Source of the DNA: Streptomyces sp. FIT100
GTDB taxonomy: Bacteria > Actinomycetota > Actinomycetes > Streptomycetales > Streptomycetaceae
Direction of reading: 5' to 3'
Assembly: GCF_024584805.1 (NCBI RefSeq)
Contig: NZ_CP075715.1
Location: 1,166,001-1,230,000 of the forward strand
DNA: 64,000 nucleotides
The notes under the pieces are model-generated. The model saw only the letters and a list, made by a program, of their open reading frames with translations, had not been told where the DNA came from and made no database searches. Made by a program: the position numbers and the translations under genes. Below, piece by piece: positions 1 to 11,526 of this stretch. Each line of letters opens with the position of its first letter. The stretch's first letter is position 1.

Positions 1-781
1 GGACGGCGGGGCCGCCGGCGGCCCGGTACGCGCCGAGGAAGCGCACCCAGACGTCCGGGGACAGGATGCCGGCGGCGTACCAGGCCGCGGGCCGCGCGAG
101 GTCCCAGGCGGGCTCGCCCGTGCCCAGGTCGTCGATGTCGATGAGGTACCAGGGTCCGTCGCCGGCGGGATGGCGGACCAGCTGGCCGAGATGCAGGTCC
201 CCGTGGCAGAGCCGGGGCGCGCCGCCCGCCGGGCCGGGGGCGGCGCCGCGCGCCCAGGCGGGGAGCCGCCGCCACGCCGTCACCACGTCCCGGGCTGCGC
301 GATCCGCGGGCTCCGCCGCGCGCATCCGGGCCACCGCGGCGGCGACCTTCGCGGGCCCGCGCATGGGCGGCAGCGGTGCGGGCAGCGCGTCCAGGGGAAC
401 GGTGTGGAGGCCCGCGAGCAGCCGGGCGGCCGCCTCCCACGGGGCGGCATCCGGGTCGGCGGGATCCACGGGGCTGCCGTAGGGCCAGGCGGTGACGGGA
501 CGCCCGTCGAGCGGGGCGGCGGCCGGGAGCGACAGCGGCGGCAGCAGGATCCCGGCGAGGCGGGGGTGGGCGGCGACGGTGACGCGAGCGCGGTGGGCCG
601 TGTGGTCGGTGGCGGAGGCATGGGCCTTGGCCACGGCCCGCCCATGCCGCACGACGAGCCCGTCGGCCCGCTCCGCCAGCACGTCGACGCCCACGTCCCG
701 CCCGCAGGCGCGGCACGCCTCGCCCTGGCCGGGCGAGTGCGCGGCTTCTCGCGCGACGTCCGAGAGCGCACGCACGAGCAT
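1..781 (-). CDS. APH-family phosphotransferase (3' end missing)
   Basis: The gene runs off the left edge, so its C-terminus is missing (260 codons visible). The translation contains HGDLHLGQLV and then LIDIDDLGTGEPAWDLA, which match the catalytic loop (HGDxxxxN-like) and the metal-binding Asp segment of the aminoglycoside/choline phosphotransferase fold (APH family). The protein is probably a cytosolic small-molecule kinase. The substrate cannot be told from sequence, and a housekeeping role is as likely as drug resistance. ATG at 781 has GGAGG about 11 bases upstream. A GTG at 799 is also in frame, just after an in-frame TAG, so the start could be 18 bases earlier. The gene is transcribed leftward and is followed upstream by a repeat-rich spacer. 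Confidence 0.8.
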   Translation of the reverse strand, partial: MLVRALSDVAREAAHSPGQGEACRACGRDVGVDVLAERADGLVVRHGRAVAKAHASATDHTAHRARVTVAAHPRLAGILLPPLSLPAAAPLDGRPVTAWPYGSPVDPADPDAAPWEAAARLLAGLHTVPLDALPAPLPPMRGPAKVAAAVARMRAAEPADRAARDVVTAWRRLPAWARGAAPGPAGGAPRLCHGDLHLGQLVRHPAGDGPWYLIDIDDLGTGEPAWDLARPAAWYAAGILSPDVWVRFLGAYRAAGGPAV

Positions 782-876
782 GCCGTTGCCGTCCTCCACG
801 GGCCGAGCCTACGGTCGAGCCGCACGAGGCGCCTCCGGCGGGGCGGGGCTCGTGGGTGGTTTGTGCCCACCCATTT

Positions 877-911
877 CTCTCCCTGGGACTTCGTCCTGGG
901 GGGACCCCCAG
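877..911 (+). repeat. Small palindromic element, copy 1 (nested in the long repeat)
   Basis: The element ends in TGGGGGGACCCCCAG, the same 15-mer found at 29681-29713, 46033-46068 and 58578-58614. The long repeat resumes exactly at CGGAACGCCTGCCCAC on its right side. The sister copy near 6220 has only about 11 bases at this position. The stem of this copy is more degenerate than in the other three. Confidence 0.75.
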
Positions 912-1129
912 CGGAACGCCTGCCCACAAACCGTGAGGTGGCCGCCTCACAGTTTGTGGGCAGTCGTCCCGCTGGGGCGGGACGGGTGGGCACAACCCGA
1001 CCACCGGGGTCGGCCACGGCCGGTGACCTGACCCGGGGGGCGCGGAGGGGTCGGGTTCGGGACACTCAAGCGGGATTTGTGGCACGCAACACGCACGGCA
1101 CATACACAACCCCGGGTGGCGTGCCGTAC

Positions 1130-1156
1130 GGGGGTCCGGGGGTGTCCCCCGGAAAA
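1130..1156 (+). repeat. Second small palindrome (GGGGGTCCGGGGG family), copy 1
   Basis: GGGGGTCCGGGGG-TGT-CCCCCGGAAAA forms a short hairpin. It replaces four bases (AAAT) of the sister long repeat at about 6070. A close relative lies at 43599-43630 on the opposite strand. This suggests a small mobile or copied element, though only two copies are visible here. Confidence 0.6.
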
Positions 1157-1328
1157 GCACAGCATGCCGTCCCGAACACGAGCCCCGCAGCGCCACCCGG
1201 ACGGCAACCACCCGCCACCGGGCAACCCCAACACACCCAGCCCGTCCGGCGCCTGAGGACACAAACCCCGGGCACCAACCCAGCACGCGACAACACCGCC
1301 CCGCCAAACCCGCACCCCACGCGAGAGC

Positions 1329-1375
1329 AAAAAATGGCGTTGGCCGGTCAGCTCCCCAGCTGACCGGCCGAACGC
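1329..1375 (-). terminator. Rho-independent terminator
   Basis: On the minus strand a perfect 12-bp stem (GGCCGGTCAGCT / AGCTGACCGGCC, loop GGGG) is extended by GCGTT/AACGC and followed by ATTTTTT. It lies 86 bases downstream of the small gene ending at 1461 and supports that gene being expressed. Confidence 0.85.
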
Positions 1376-1460
1376 TGTCGTCCGCCGCACCCCCGTCCCC
1401 ACGGGGTTAATGGGTGGGATGTCCCCGACCCGGGCCGCTCTCCCGGATCCGGGGCGCCGC

Positions 1461-1670
1461 TCAGCGCCCCAGCATCACGCCCACGGACGACGCCTGTGTG
1501 ACCACCGCTTCCCAGCCGCCGAAGGCGACGACGAGCAGTGTCGCGAGAGGGAGCACCATGGCCGTGGCCACCAGCGGGTGGCGCCGGCCGGACGGGACGC
1601 GGGCGCCGAACGCCGCGGAAGCCTTGCGCCCCTGCGTACGGAACATGGTCCGCGATGCCGTGTCCGCCAT
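1461..1670 (-). CDS. Small single-pass membrane protein (69 aa)
   Basis: The basic N-terminus (about residues 1-33) is followed by one hydrophobic segment (about residues 34-52, HPLVATAMVLPLATLLVVAF) and a short C-terminal tail. That layout suggests a single-pass inner membrane protein. ATG at 1670 is preceded by AGGAGAGGACCG, a strong ribosome-binding site, and a rho-independent terminator follows the gene, so it is likely real despite its size. No family is recognised. The function is unknown. Confidence 0.65.
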   Translation of the reverse strand: MADTASRTMFRTQGRKASAAFGARVPSGRRHPLVATAMVLPLATLLVVAFGGWEAVVTQASSVGVMLGR

Positions 1671-1858
1671 CGGTCCTCTCCTGTCGTGGTCTGCGGCGGC
1701 GAGTGTCTGACCTCGGGGGACGAGTGCTGCACTCGCCGCTTGACCTCAACACTAGGGACATGGCGGGCCGGGGGCGTCATGCCCGCGTACCTATTGCCGG
1801 GCCTCCAGGAGGATGAGCCGTCCGCCGTGCACGTACTCCCCTGGGTGGAGAAAGGGAC

Positions 1859-2152
1859 CTAGGTCTGGGGGTCTTCCCGGAGGGGACGCCCACCGCGGGC
1901 CTCGCCGGGCGCCGTGCCGGGCACCTCACCCGGCGCCGCGGCGGGCATCGGCTGCTCGACCAGGGCCAGCACCCGATTGGCCATGAAGCGGGCCGTCCGC
2001 ACCACCGCACCGGTGCGCGTGACTTCGCTCACTTCCACCACCCCCCGCCGCACCGCCGTCTCCACCCGGCGCCCCGCCCGGCTTGCCACCACTTCGTACG
2101 TCCGTGTCGTGTCACCCGCGTCCACGACTATCTCCACGCGGTCACCCTTCAT
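1859..2152 (-). CDS. Conserved hypothetical protein (97 aa)
   Basis: The protein starts MKGDRVEIVVDAG. It has alternating hydrophobic and charged residues typical of beta strands over residues 1-70, then a Pro/Ala/Gly-rich tail. There is no signal peptide or membrane span. ATG at 2152 follows AAGGGGG with 9-base spacing. An upstream in-frame extension exists but lacks a binding site. The gene is divergent from the Ser/Thr kinase, with 234 bases between their starts. I recognise no domain and assign no function. Confidence 0.7.
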   Translation of the reverse strand: MKGDRVEIVVDAGDTTRTYEVVASRAGRRVETAVRRGVVEVSEVTRTGAVVRTARFMANRVLALVEQPMPAAAPGEVPGTAPGEARGGRPLREDPQT

Positions 2153-2386
2153 CGATCCAATCCCCCTTCTGTGACGGACCATTGGAATCGCACACAGGTC
2201 ACGGGGCCAGGATCCCGCCCCCTTCTGACCACTCCTCAAGTCTCCCACCGGGCACTGACAATCGATCGCCCCGCGAGGGCGCGGCCTATGAGCGGACCGG
2301 GCTACGGGTACGTAAGCTGTGCCACGTCAAACGGATATCCGCGGCTGCGGGGGTGGGTTCTTCCCACCGTAGGTATGGGGACGGAC

Positions 2387-3604
2387 ATGGCGATGATGCG
2401 GCTCCGGCGCGAGGACCCGCGTGTCGTCGGCTCGTTCAGGCTGCACCGGCGGCTCGGTGCGGGCGGGATGGGGGTCGTGTACCTCGGTTCCGACCGCCGT
2501 GGCCAGCGGGTGGCGCTGAAGGTGATCCGGCCGGACCTGGCGGAGGATCAGGAGTTCCGCTCGCGGTTCGCCCGCGAGGTGTCCGCCGCCCGGCGGATCC
2601 GGGGCGGCTGTACGGCCCGGCTGGTCGCCGCCGATCTGGAGGCCGACCGGCCCTGGTTCGCCACGCAGTACGTGCCCGGGCCCTCACTGCACGACAAGGT
2701 CGCGGAGGAGGGCCCGCTGTCCGCGGCCGACACCGCCGCGATCGGCGCGGCCCTGTCCGAGGGCCTGGTGGCTGTCCACGAGGCCGGGGTCGTCCACCGG
2801 GATCTGAAGCCGTCGAACATCCTCCTCTCCCCCAAGGGCCCCCGGATCATCGACTTCGGCATCGCCTGGGCGACCGGGGCGTCCACGCTCACGCATGTCG
2901 GCACGGCGGTGGGCTCACCCGGTTTCCTCGCCCCCGAGCAGGTGCGCGGCGCCGTGGTGACGCCCGCGACCGACGTCTTCTCCCTGGGGGCCACGCTCGC
3001 GTACGCCGCGACCGGCGACTCCCCCTTCGGGCACGGCAGTTCCGAGGTCATGCTCTACCGGGTGGTGCACGAGGAGCCGCAGCTGTACGGCGTACCGGAC
3101 GCACTGGCTCCGCTGCTGCGGGCGTGCCTGGCGAAGGACCCGGAGCAGCGCCCGAGCACGCTTCAGCTGTCGATGCGGCTGAAGGAGATCGCGGCGCGCG
3201 AGGCGCAGGGGCTGCCGGAGGCCCGGCCGCCCGCCCAGCGCGAGCGGGTGGAGCAGGGCCTGTCGCCGGAGCGGCACACCGCGCGGTACACGGAACGGAA
3301 CACCCAGGGACGTGCCGCGGGGGCCTCGGGGGCTCCCGCGCCACGTGAGCGGGTGTCGCGCCCGTCGGCGCCGCGCACAGGCGGCTCGCGCCCCGGCGGT
3401 CCGCGCCCGCCGCAGGCCCACTCCCGGGGCGGCGGCACGGGTACGGCCGGCCGCGGCGCCGCGTCCCGCCCCGGGTCCCGCACGACCTCAGCCGGCCGCA
3501 GGCCCGCCAACCCGCGGCTGCTGCGTCAGCGGATCTTCGTGTTCGTGGTCGTCACTCTGGTGGTGGCGCTGGGGATCACGCTGGCCCAGGGCCTGAGGGG
3601 TTAG
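2387..3604 (+). CDS. Membrane-anchored Hanks-type Ser/Thr protein kinase
   Basis: The kinase domain fills about residues 15-280. It has the glycine loop LGAGGMGVVYLG, catalytic Lys45 (VALKVI), HRDLKPSN at 137-144, DFG at 156-158 and an APEQ segment. A basic Pro/Gly/Arg-rich linker follows (about 290-380), then a single transmembrane helix close to the C-terminus (FVFVVVTLVVALGITLA). There are no PASTA repeats, and almost nothing lies outside the membrane, so it probably senses an intracellular or membrane cue. ATG at 2387 has GGGGACGGAC upstream; ATG at 2375 is an alternative. The 3' end overlaps the convergent TrmH gene by 29 bases. Confidence 0.88.
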   Translation: MAMMRLRREDPRVVGSFRLHRRLGAGGMGVVYLGSDRRGQRVALKVIRPDLAEDQEFRSRFAREVSAARRIRGGCTARLVAADLEADRPWFATQYVPGPSLHDKVAEEGPLSAADTAAIGAALSEGLVAVHEAGVVHRDLKPSNILLSPKGPRIIDFGIAWATGASTLTHVGTAVGSPGFLAPEQVRGAVVTPATDVFSLGATLAYAATGDSPFGHGSSEVMLYRVVHEEPQLYGVPDALAPLLRACLAKDPEQRPSTLQLSMRLKEIAAREAQGLPEARPPAQRERVEQGLSPERHTARYTERNTQGRAAGASGAPAPRERVSRPSAPRTGGSRPGGPRPPQAHSRGGGTGTAGRGAASRPGSRTTSAGRRPANPRLLRQRIFVFVVVTLVVALGITLAQGLRG

Positions 3605-4472
3605 TGCCGGTCCTGTCCTCCGCACGGTCCTCTGTGCGGTCCTCTCTGCGGTCCTGGAGAGCCGGGCGGCCCGTCGCGACCGCGTAGAACGCGACGGCCG
3701 CGGCCGCGCCCACGTTCAGCGAGTCCACGCCGTGCGCCATGGGGATGCGTACCCATTCGTCCGCGGCTATCAGTGCCTGCGTCGACAGCCCGTCGCCCTC
3801 CGCGCCGAGCATCAGCGCGACGCGGTCGAGCCGGTGCGGGGCCGCCTCGTCGATCGGCGACGCCTTCTCGTCCGGGGTGAGGGCGAGCAGCTTGAAGCCT
3901 GCCTCGCGTACCGTTTCCAGGCCCTTGGGCCAGGTTTCGAGACGGGCGTACGGGACGGAGAAGACGGCTCCCATGGACACCTTCACCGAGCGGCGGTAGA
4001 GCGGGTCCGCGCAGTCCGGTGAGAGCAGGACGGCGTCCATGCCGAGCGCGGCGGCGCTGCGGAAGATCGCACCGATGTTCGTGTGGTCGTTCACCGATTC
4101 CATGATGACGACGCGGCGGGTGCTCTGGAGCAGTTCGTCCGCCGTCGGCAGCGGCTTCCGCTGCATCGAAGCGAGGGCTCCGCGGTGCACGTGGTAGCCG
4201 GTGACGCGTTCGGCGAGGTCCGGGCTCACGGCGTAGACCGGGGCCGGGACCTCGTCGATCACATCGCGCATGACGTCGACCCACTTGGCGGAGAGCAGCA
4301 TCGAGCGCATCTCGTAACCGGCGTGCTTGGCACGACGGATGACCTTCTCGCCCTCGGCGATGAAGAGGCCCTCGGCGGGCTCGCGCTTGCGGCGCAGCTC
4401 GACGTCGGTCAGGCCCGTGTAGTCGCCCAGCCGCGGGTCGTCGGGATCGTCGACGGTGATGAGATCAGCCAC
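3576..4472 (-). CDS. TrmH/SpoU-family RNA 2'-O-methyltransferase
   Basis: The protein is a SAM-dependent SPOUT-fold RNA ribose methyltransferase. The SpoU motifs are in order: NDHTNIGAIFRSAAALG (motif 1), then VALMLGAEGDGLS (motif 2), then DSLNVGAAAAVAFY (motif 3, knot). An N-terminal substrate-binding domain (about residues 1-115) carries FIAEGEKVI. It modifies tRNA or rRNA; the exact nucleotide cannot be read from sequence. The chosen start is GTG at 4472 (VADLITVDDP). The C-terminal tail is an imperfect repeat (REDRTEDRAEDRT) that mirrors a tandem CTCTGTGCGGTC-type DNA repeat and overlaps the kinase stop. Confidence 0.88.
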   Translation of the reverse strand: MADLITVDDPDDPRLGDYTGLTDVELRRKREPAEGLFIAEGEKVIRRAKHAGYEMRSMLLSAKWVDVMRDVIDEVPAPVYAVSPDLAERVTGYHVHRGALASMQRKPLPTADELLQSTRRVVIMESVNDHTNIGAIFRSAAALGMDAVLLSPDCADPLYRRSVKVSMGAVFSVPYARLETWPKGLETVREAGFKLLALTPDEKASPIDEAAPHRLDRVALMLGAEGDGLSTQALIAADEWVRIPMAHGVDSLNVGAAAAVAFYAVATGRPALQDRREDRTEDRAEDRTGTNPSGPGPA

Positions 4473-4590
4473 AGGGTGATACTGCCTTGTCCTGGAGGTG
4501 GTGCCAACGGTTGCTACGGGTTGGTGCGGGGCGACGCAGGGGGAGGGCGGCGGGGGCGTGCCGCGCGATGCGGGGCGTGCCGAGCGGTGG

Positions 4591-5832
4591 CTACCTCTGG
4601 GGGGTGCCGAGGGCGACGACATCGCCGATGACGATGACCGCGGGCGGACGCACATCCGCCGACCTCACGCGCTCGGCCACCGTCGCGAGCGTGGCGTCGA
4701 CCCGGCGCTGGGAAGCGGTCGTGCCCTCCTGGATCAGGGCCATCGGGGTGTCGGGCGCCTTGCCGTGGGCGACGAGCGCCTCCGCGATCGCGCCGATCTT
4801 GTCGACGCCCATCAGAATCACGAGCGTGCCGCGCAGCTTGGCGAGCGACTCCCAGTCGACGAGCGAGCGCGGGTCGCCGGGCGCGACGTGGCCGCTGACG
4901 ACCGTGAACTCATGGGCCACACCCCGGTGCGTGACCGGGATCCCGGCGGCGCCGGGGACGGAGATGGAGCTGGAGATTCCGGGCACTACCGTGCAGGCGA
5001 TACCCGCTTCGGCCAGGGCCTGGGCCTCCTCCATGCCACGTCCGAAGACGAACGGGTCGCCGCCCTTCAGACGGACGACGGACCTGCCCGCCTTGGCGTG
5101 CTCGATGAGGGCGTTGTTGATGGCCTCCTGGGCCATGAAACGGCCGTACGGGATCTTCGCGGCGTCGATCACCTCGACGTGCGGCGGGAGTTCGTCGAGC
5201 AGATCGCGGGGGCCGAGGCGGTCGGCGATGACGACATCGGCCTCGGCGAGGAGTCGACGGCCGCGGACCGTGATCAGGTCCGGGTCGCCGGGGCCGCCGC
5301 CGACCAGCGCGACGAACGGGGCCCGGGCGCGGGCGCGGTGGTGCGGGGCGGCGAGCGAGCCGTCGCGGAGGCCCTCGACGATCGCGTCGCGTACGGCCGC
5401 GGAGCGGCGGGGGTCCTTGCCGGTGAGGACCGCGACGGTGACACCCTCGCTGCGGCCGGCGGCCGGGGTCCAGGCGGTGGCCGCCTCGGCGTCGTCGGAG
5501 CGTACGCACCAGGTCCTGGTGCGCTCGGCCTCCGCGGAGGCGGCGCCGTTGGCCGCGGGGTCGGAGGTGGCGACCAGCACGTACCAGGCGCCGTCGAGGT
5601 CCCCGTCCTGATAGCGGCGCCTGGTCCAGGTGATCTCGCCGGCCTCCGCCATGGCCTCGACGGAGGGGGTCGCGGACGGGGAGACCAGGGTGATCTCGGC
5701 GCCGGCCGCGATGAGCGCCGGGAGGCGGCGCTGGGCCACCTGACCGCCGCCGATGACGACGACGCGCCGTCCCGCGAGGCGGAGCCCTACGGGGTAGGCG
5801 GGACGCTCGGCGTGTTCGGCGTGCTCAACCAT
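4591..5832 (-). CDS. cobA: CysG/CobA-type uroporphyrinogen-III C-methyltransferase with precorrin-2 dehydrogenase domain
   Basis: The protein is 413 aa with two modules. Residues 10-160 form an NAD-binding precorrin-2 dehydrogenase-like domain (VVVIGGGQVAQRR). Residues 170-410 form the SAM-dependent uroporphyrinogen-III methyltransferase (VALVGGGPGDPDLITVRG, then VVRLKGGDPFVFGRG, PGISSSISVPGAAGIPVTHR). It makes precorrin-2 and probably sirohydrochlorin, the branch point to cobalamin and siroheme. ATG at 5832 has GAGGAG about 11 bases upstream. It sits upstream of bluB-cobT on the same strand, although the 766-bp repeat spacer argues for separate transcription. Annotation as cysG would be equally valid. 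Confidence 0.9.
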   Translation of the reverse strand: MVEHAEHAERPAYPVGLRLAGRRVVVIGGGQVAQRRLPALIAAGAEITLVSPSATPSVEAMAEAGEITWTRRRYQDGDLDGAWYVLVATSDPAANGAASAEAERTRTWCVRSDDAEAATAWTPAAGRSEGVTVAVLTGKDPRRSAAVRDAIVEGLRDGSLAAPHHRARARAPFVALVGGGPGDPDLITVRGRRLLAEADVVIADRLGPRDLLDELPPHVEVIDAAKIPYGRFMAQEAINNALIEHAKAGRSVVRLKGGDPFVFGRGMEEAQALAEAGIACTVVPGISSSISVPGAAGIPVTHRGVAHEFTVVSGHVAPGDPRSLVDWESLAKLRGTLVILMGVDKIGAIAEALVAHGKAPDTPMALIQEGTTASQRRVDATLATVAERVRSADVRPPAVIVIGDVVALGTPQR

Positions 5833-5962
5833 GGCGGTGCGGCTCCTCGGGGCGGCGGTGCGGGGCCGCTGCGACGGTGAAGCGGCTGGTGGGAACGGGG
5901 ATGAGGTCCTCCGGACCACGATACGGGGTGCGGGGCGGGGGCGTCCGGGGGCGGTTGCTGGG

Positions 5963-6315
5963 CCGGGGGTTTGTGTCCTCAAGCGCCGAACGGGCTGGGT
6001 GTGTTGGGGTCACCCGGTGGCGGGTGGTTGCCGTCCGGGTGGCGCTGCGGGGCTCGTATTCGGGACGGCATGATTTACGGCACGCCACCCGGGGTTATGT
6101 ACGTGCCGTGCGTGTTGCGTGCCACAAATCACGCTTGAGTGTCCCGAACCCGACCCCTCCGCGCCCCCCGGGCCAGGTCACCGGCGGTGGCCGACCCCGG
6201 TGGTCGGGTTGTGCCCACCCGTCCCGCCCTGCGGAACGCCTGCCCACAAACCAGGCGGCCACCTCACGGTTTGTGGGCACCCGTCCCGCTGGGGCGGGAC
6301 GGGTGGGCACAAACC
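5963..6315. repeat. Long dispersed repeat, right copy of an inverted pair
   Basis: This is the reverse-complement counterpart of 859-1271. It runs from GGGTTTGTGTCCTCAAGCGC to the palindrome CGTCCCGCTGGGGCGGGACG flanked by GTTTGTGGGCA and GTGGGCACAAAC. Identity over the shared segments looks above 90 percent by eye. Together the pair brackets 4.7 kb with the kinase, TrmH and cobA genes. Confidence 0.85.
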
Positions 6316-6390
6316 ACCCACCGGCCCGCAGACGGGCAAAAACCCGCGGGTGCGACAACCACCCACCCGCCCGCGCCCGGGGGCGGCGCC

Positions 6391-6504
6391 GGGGCGGGGC
6401 CGTGCAGGGTCGGCCCCGCAGGAGACGGCGGCAGGCACCGGGCTCGCAACCTGGTGGAACCTGTACGCCGCCGCCTCCGAGGAGTCGAGCCCGGAGGGGC
6501 CCCG
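6391..6504 (+). repeat. Dispersed GGGGCGGGGCCGTG repeat, copy 1
   Basis: This 114-bp intergenic sequence starts GGGGCGGGGCCGTG and ends GAGTCGAGCCCGGAGGGGCC. It shares both ends and an internal GGGTTCGCAAC-like segment with 43701-43816 on the opposite strand. The middle is more variable. No coding signal is present. Confidence 0.7.
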
Positions 6505-6529
6505 AACCGCACCACCCACCGGACACACC

Positions 6530-6572
6530 CCCAGCCCGTCCGGCGCTTGAGGACAAACACCCCGGGTGCCCA
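6530..6572 (+). repeat. Extra copy of the CCGTCCGGCGCTTGAGGAC motif
   Basis: CCCAGCCCGTCCGGCGCTTG followed by AGGACAAACACCCCGGG is a third copy of the terminal motif found at both long repeats (about 1230-1271 and 5963-6000). It shows that this motif can occur without the rest of the long repeat. Confidence 0.6.
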
Positions 6573-6598
6573 CCCGACACCGGGCAACCCCACGCGTT

Positions 6599-9904
<3,306 letters not shown>

Positions 9905-10242
9905 GCGTACCCCTCGCCCATCGGTTGTGCTCCTTCAGACCTTCGCCCGGGGCGCCCGATCGCGGCACACGCACGGCGCCCGTCTCACAACAAGAACGAG
10001 CGTGTGCGCCGCGCGGCACGAAGCCCACGGACACCAAGCATTGTCGTGGGCGTTCGCCTCCGCGGCAGCAGGTTCCGCCACGGTGCGCTGTGGACTGCGC
10101 CACGTCGCGCGTCCCCCGGTCGCGCCGTACCACAGGCGAACCCAAAACGGTCCCCTTTTCCGGATTTTGGCGAACGAATCGACGCCCCACCGGTTGCGGT
10201 ACAACAGTCGGCCAGCTTACCGCGCCACCGTGCGGGGCCGGG
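9905..10242. other. Intergenic region upstream of bluB-cobT
   Basis: The 338-bp spacer between cobL and bluB-cobT is less GC-rich in its middle (about 10130-10200). One hairpin is visible at 10023-10051 (GCCCACGGACA / TTGTCGTGGGC). I looked for a cobalamin riboswitch and found no recognisable B12 box or conserved core. No ORF looks coding. Confidence 0.5.
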
Positions 10243-11460
10243 TCAGGGGGCGTGGTCCCGCCGGTGCCCGGAGAGCAGGAAGACGACCGCGCGCTCGCGT
10301 TCGGCCCAGGCGTCGGCGGGGTCCAGCTCGACGGACTGGAGCAGTGAACAGGACACCGCGTAGCCGCCGTCGGCGAGGGCGGCGCCGATCGCCTCGGCCT
10401 CGTCGCGCGTGGAGGCGTGGGCGACGATGCGTTCCGGGCGCCGGTCGGCGCAGGCGGTGACGACGAGGGCGCCGCCGCCCCCGATGCGTACGACATCGGG
10501 CTCGGGCAGCCGCTCCAGCACATGCGGCGCACGGCCCTGAACGGTGTGGAGCTGGACCCCGTACCGGCGCGCGGCCGCGTCGGTGCGGATGCAGGCGGCC
10601 GGGTCGTCGTCGACGGCGATGACGGCGGCGCCGAACCGGGCGGCGTCGGCGGCGAACTCCCCGCTGCCGCAGCCGATGTCCCAGACGAGGTCGCCGAGGC
10701 GGGGCCCGGTTCGGGCGAGCTGTGCGGCACGCAGCTGGGCCGATTCGCCCTCGCCGACGGGGTGGCGGCCCTGCTCGGGGGTGAGCGCCCAGCCCCGTGC
10801 GGCCGGCGGGTAGCCGGGCTCGCGCGCGGCGACCCAGCCTCCGCCCGAGACGGAGGCGGCGCCGCCGATGACGATGACGACGTTCGGGTCGCGCCAGCTG
10901 TGGTCGGCGACCTTGTCGGAGGTCAGGACGGTGACCTGCTCGCGCTCGGTGCCGAGCTCCTCGCAGATGACGAAGGTGCGGTGGACGCCGTCGAGGAGCA
11001 GGGCGAGCTCGACGGGGCCGGCGCCGGGCGAGGTGAGGACGGCGACCTTGGTGTGGGCGCGGCAGACGTTGACGGCCCGCCGGAGGGTGCGCTGGTGGGC
11101 GACGACGACCTGGGCGTCGTCCCAGGGCATTCCGGCGCGGGCGAAGGCGGTGGCGACGGAGGAGACCGCGGGGACGACCTCGACCTCGAGTCCGTACTGG
11201 GGTGCGCGCAGGGTTCGTACGACCCCGAAGAAGCCGGGGTCTCCGTCGGCGAGGACGACGGGGCTGCCGCGGTGTCCGGCGATGCGGCGGGCGGCGAGGT
11301 CGACGCTGCCGAGGCGGATGCGCTCCGCGCCCGCGGGCACCTCGGGGAGCGCCAGGTGGTGGGCGGCGCCGGCGACGAGTGTGGCGGCGGAAAGGGCTGA
11401 CCTGGCGGCCGCGGTCAGGGGGGAACCGTCCCAGCCGATCACCGTGACCCGGTCGGCCAT
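10243..11460 (-). CDS. cobL: Precorrin-6Y C5,15-methyltransferase (decarboxylating), CbiE-CbiT fusion
   Basis: The 405-aa protein has the CobL architecture. Residues 1-205 are a tetrapyrrole methylase domain (VTVIGWDGSPLTAAA, then VVLADGDPGFFGV). Residues 235-400 are a CbiT-like class I SAM methyltransferase with the SAM motif LVWDIGCGSGEFA. It methylates C5 and C15 and decarboxylates precorrin-6B to precorrin-8 in the corrin pathway. ATG at 11460 follows AGGAG with about 11-base spacing. Its neighbours cobT and cobA act in the same pathway, but other corrin genes are absent from the window. The fusion is normal for the aerobic-type route. Confidence 0.92.
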   Translation of the reverse strand: MADRVTVIGWDGSPLTAAARSALSAATLVAGAAHHLALPEVPAGAERIRLGSVDLAARRIAGHRGSPVVLADGDPGFFGVVRTLRAPQYGLEVEVVPAVSSVATAFARAGMPWDDAQVVVAHQRTLRRAVNVCRAHTKVAVLTSPGAGPVELALLLDGVHRTFVICEELGTEREQVTVLTSDKVADHSWRDPNVVIVIGGAASVSGGGWVAAREPGYPPAARGWALTPEQGRHPVGEGESAQLRAAQLARTGPRLGDLVWDIGCGSGEFAADAARFGAAVIAVDDDPAACIRTDAAARRYGVQLHTVQGRAPHVLERLPEPDVVRIGGGGALVVTACADRRPERIVAHASTRDEAEAIGAALADGGYAVSCSLLQSVELDPADAWAERERAVVFLLSGHRRDHAP

Positions 11461-11526
11461 CGTCGTCTGTCTCCTGGAGTTCGCTGGGGTCGCTGGTGTT
11501 GACGCAGGTCGTGAGCGTACCTGGTA

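Larger units (their letters stand above)
859..1271. repeat. Long dispersed repeat, left copy of an inverted pair
   Basis: This intergenic block matches, in opposite orientation, the block at 5963-6315 almost base for base. Landmarks shared by both are GTTTGTGGGCA palindromes, the run GGGACACTCAAGCG, GCACGCAACACGCACGGCAC, and a terminal CCAGCCCGT-CGGCGC-TGAGGACACAAACC. This copy carries two insertions the other lacks: the palindromic element at 877-911 and a second small palindrome at 1130-1156. No open reading frame with credible codon usage is present. It appears to be a Streptomyces intergenic repeat of unknown function. Confidence 0.85.

Noticed and set aside
170..1363. A 397-codon rightward ORF across the left-end gene and the repeat
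   Set aside because: It crosses an APH gene in the wrong strand and a non-coding repeat; codon usage is implausible.
859..6315. A composite transposon formed by the long inverted repeats
   Set aside because: No transposase lies between them, the genes are ordinary core genes, and the repeats have internal palindromes unlike insertion sequences.
9905..10242. A cobalamin riboswitch upstream of bluB-cobT
   Set aside because: No B12 box or conserved junction was recognised by eye. A covariance model search would decide.
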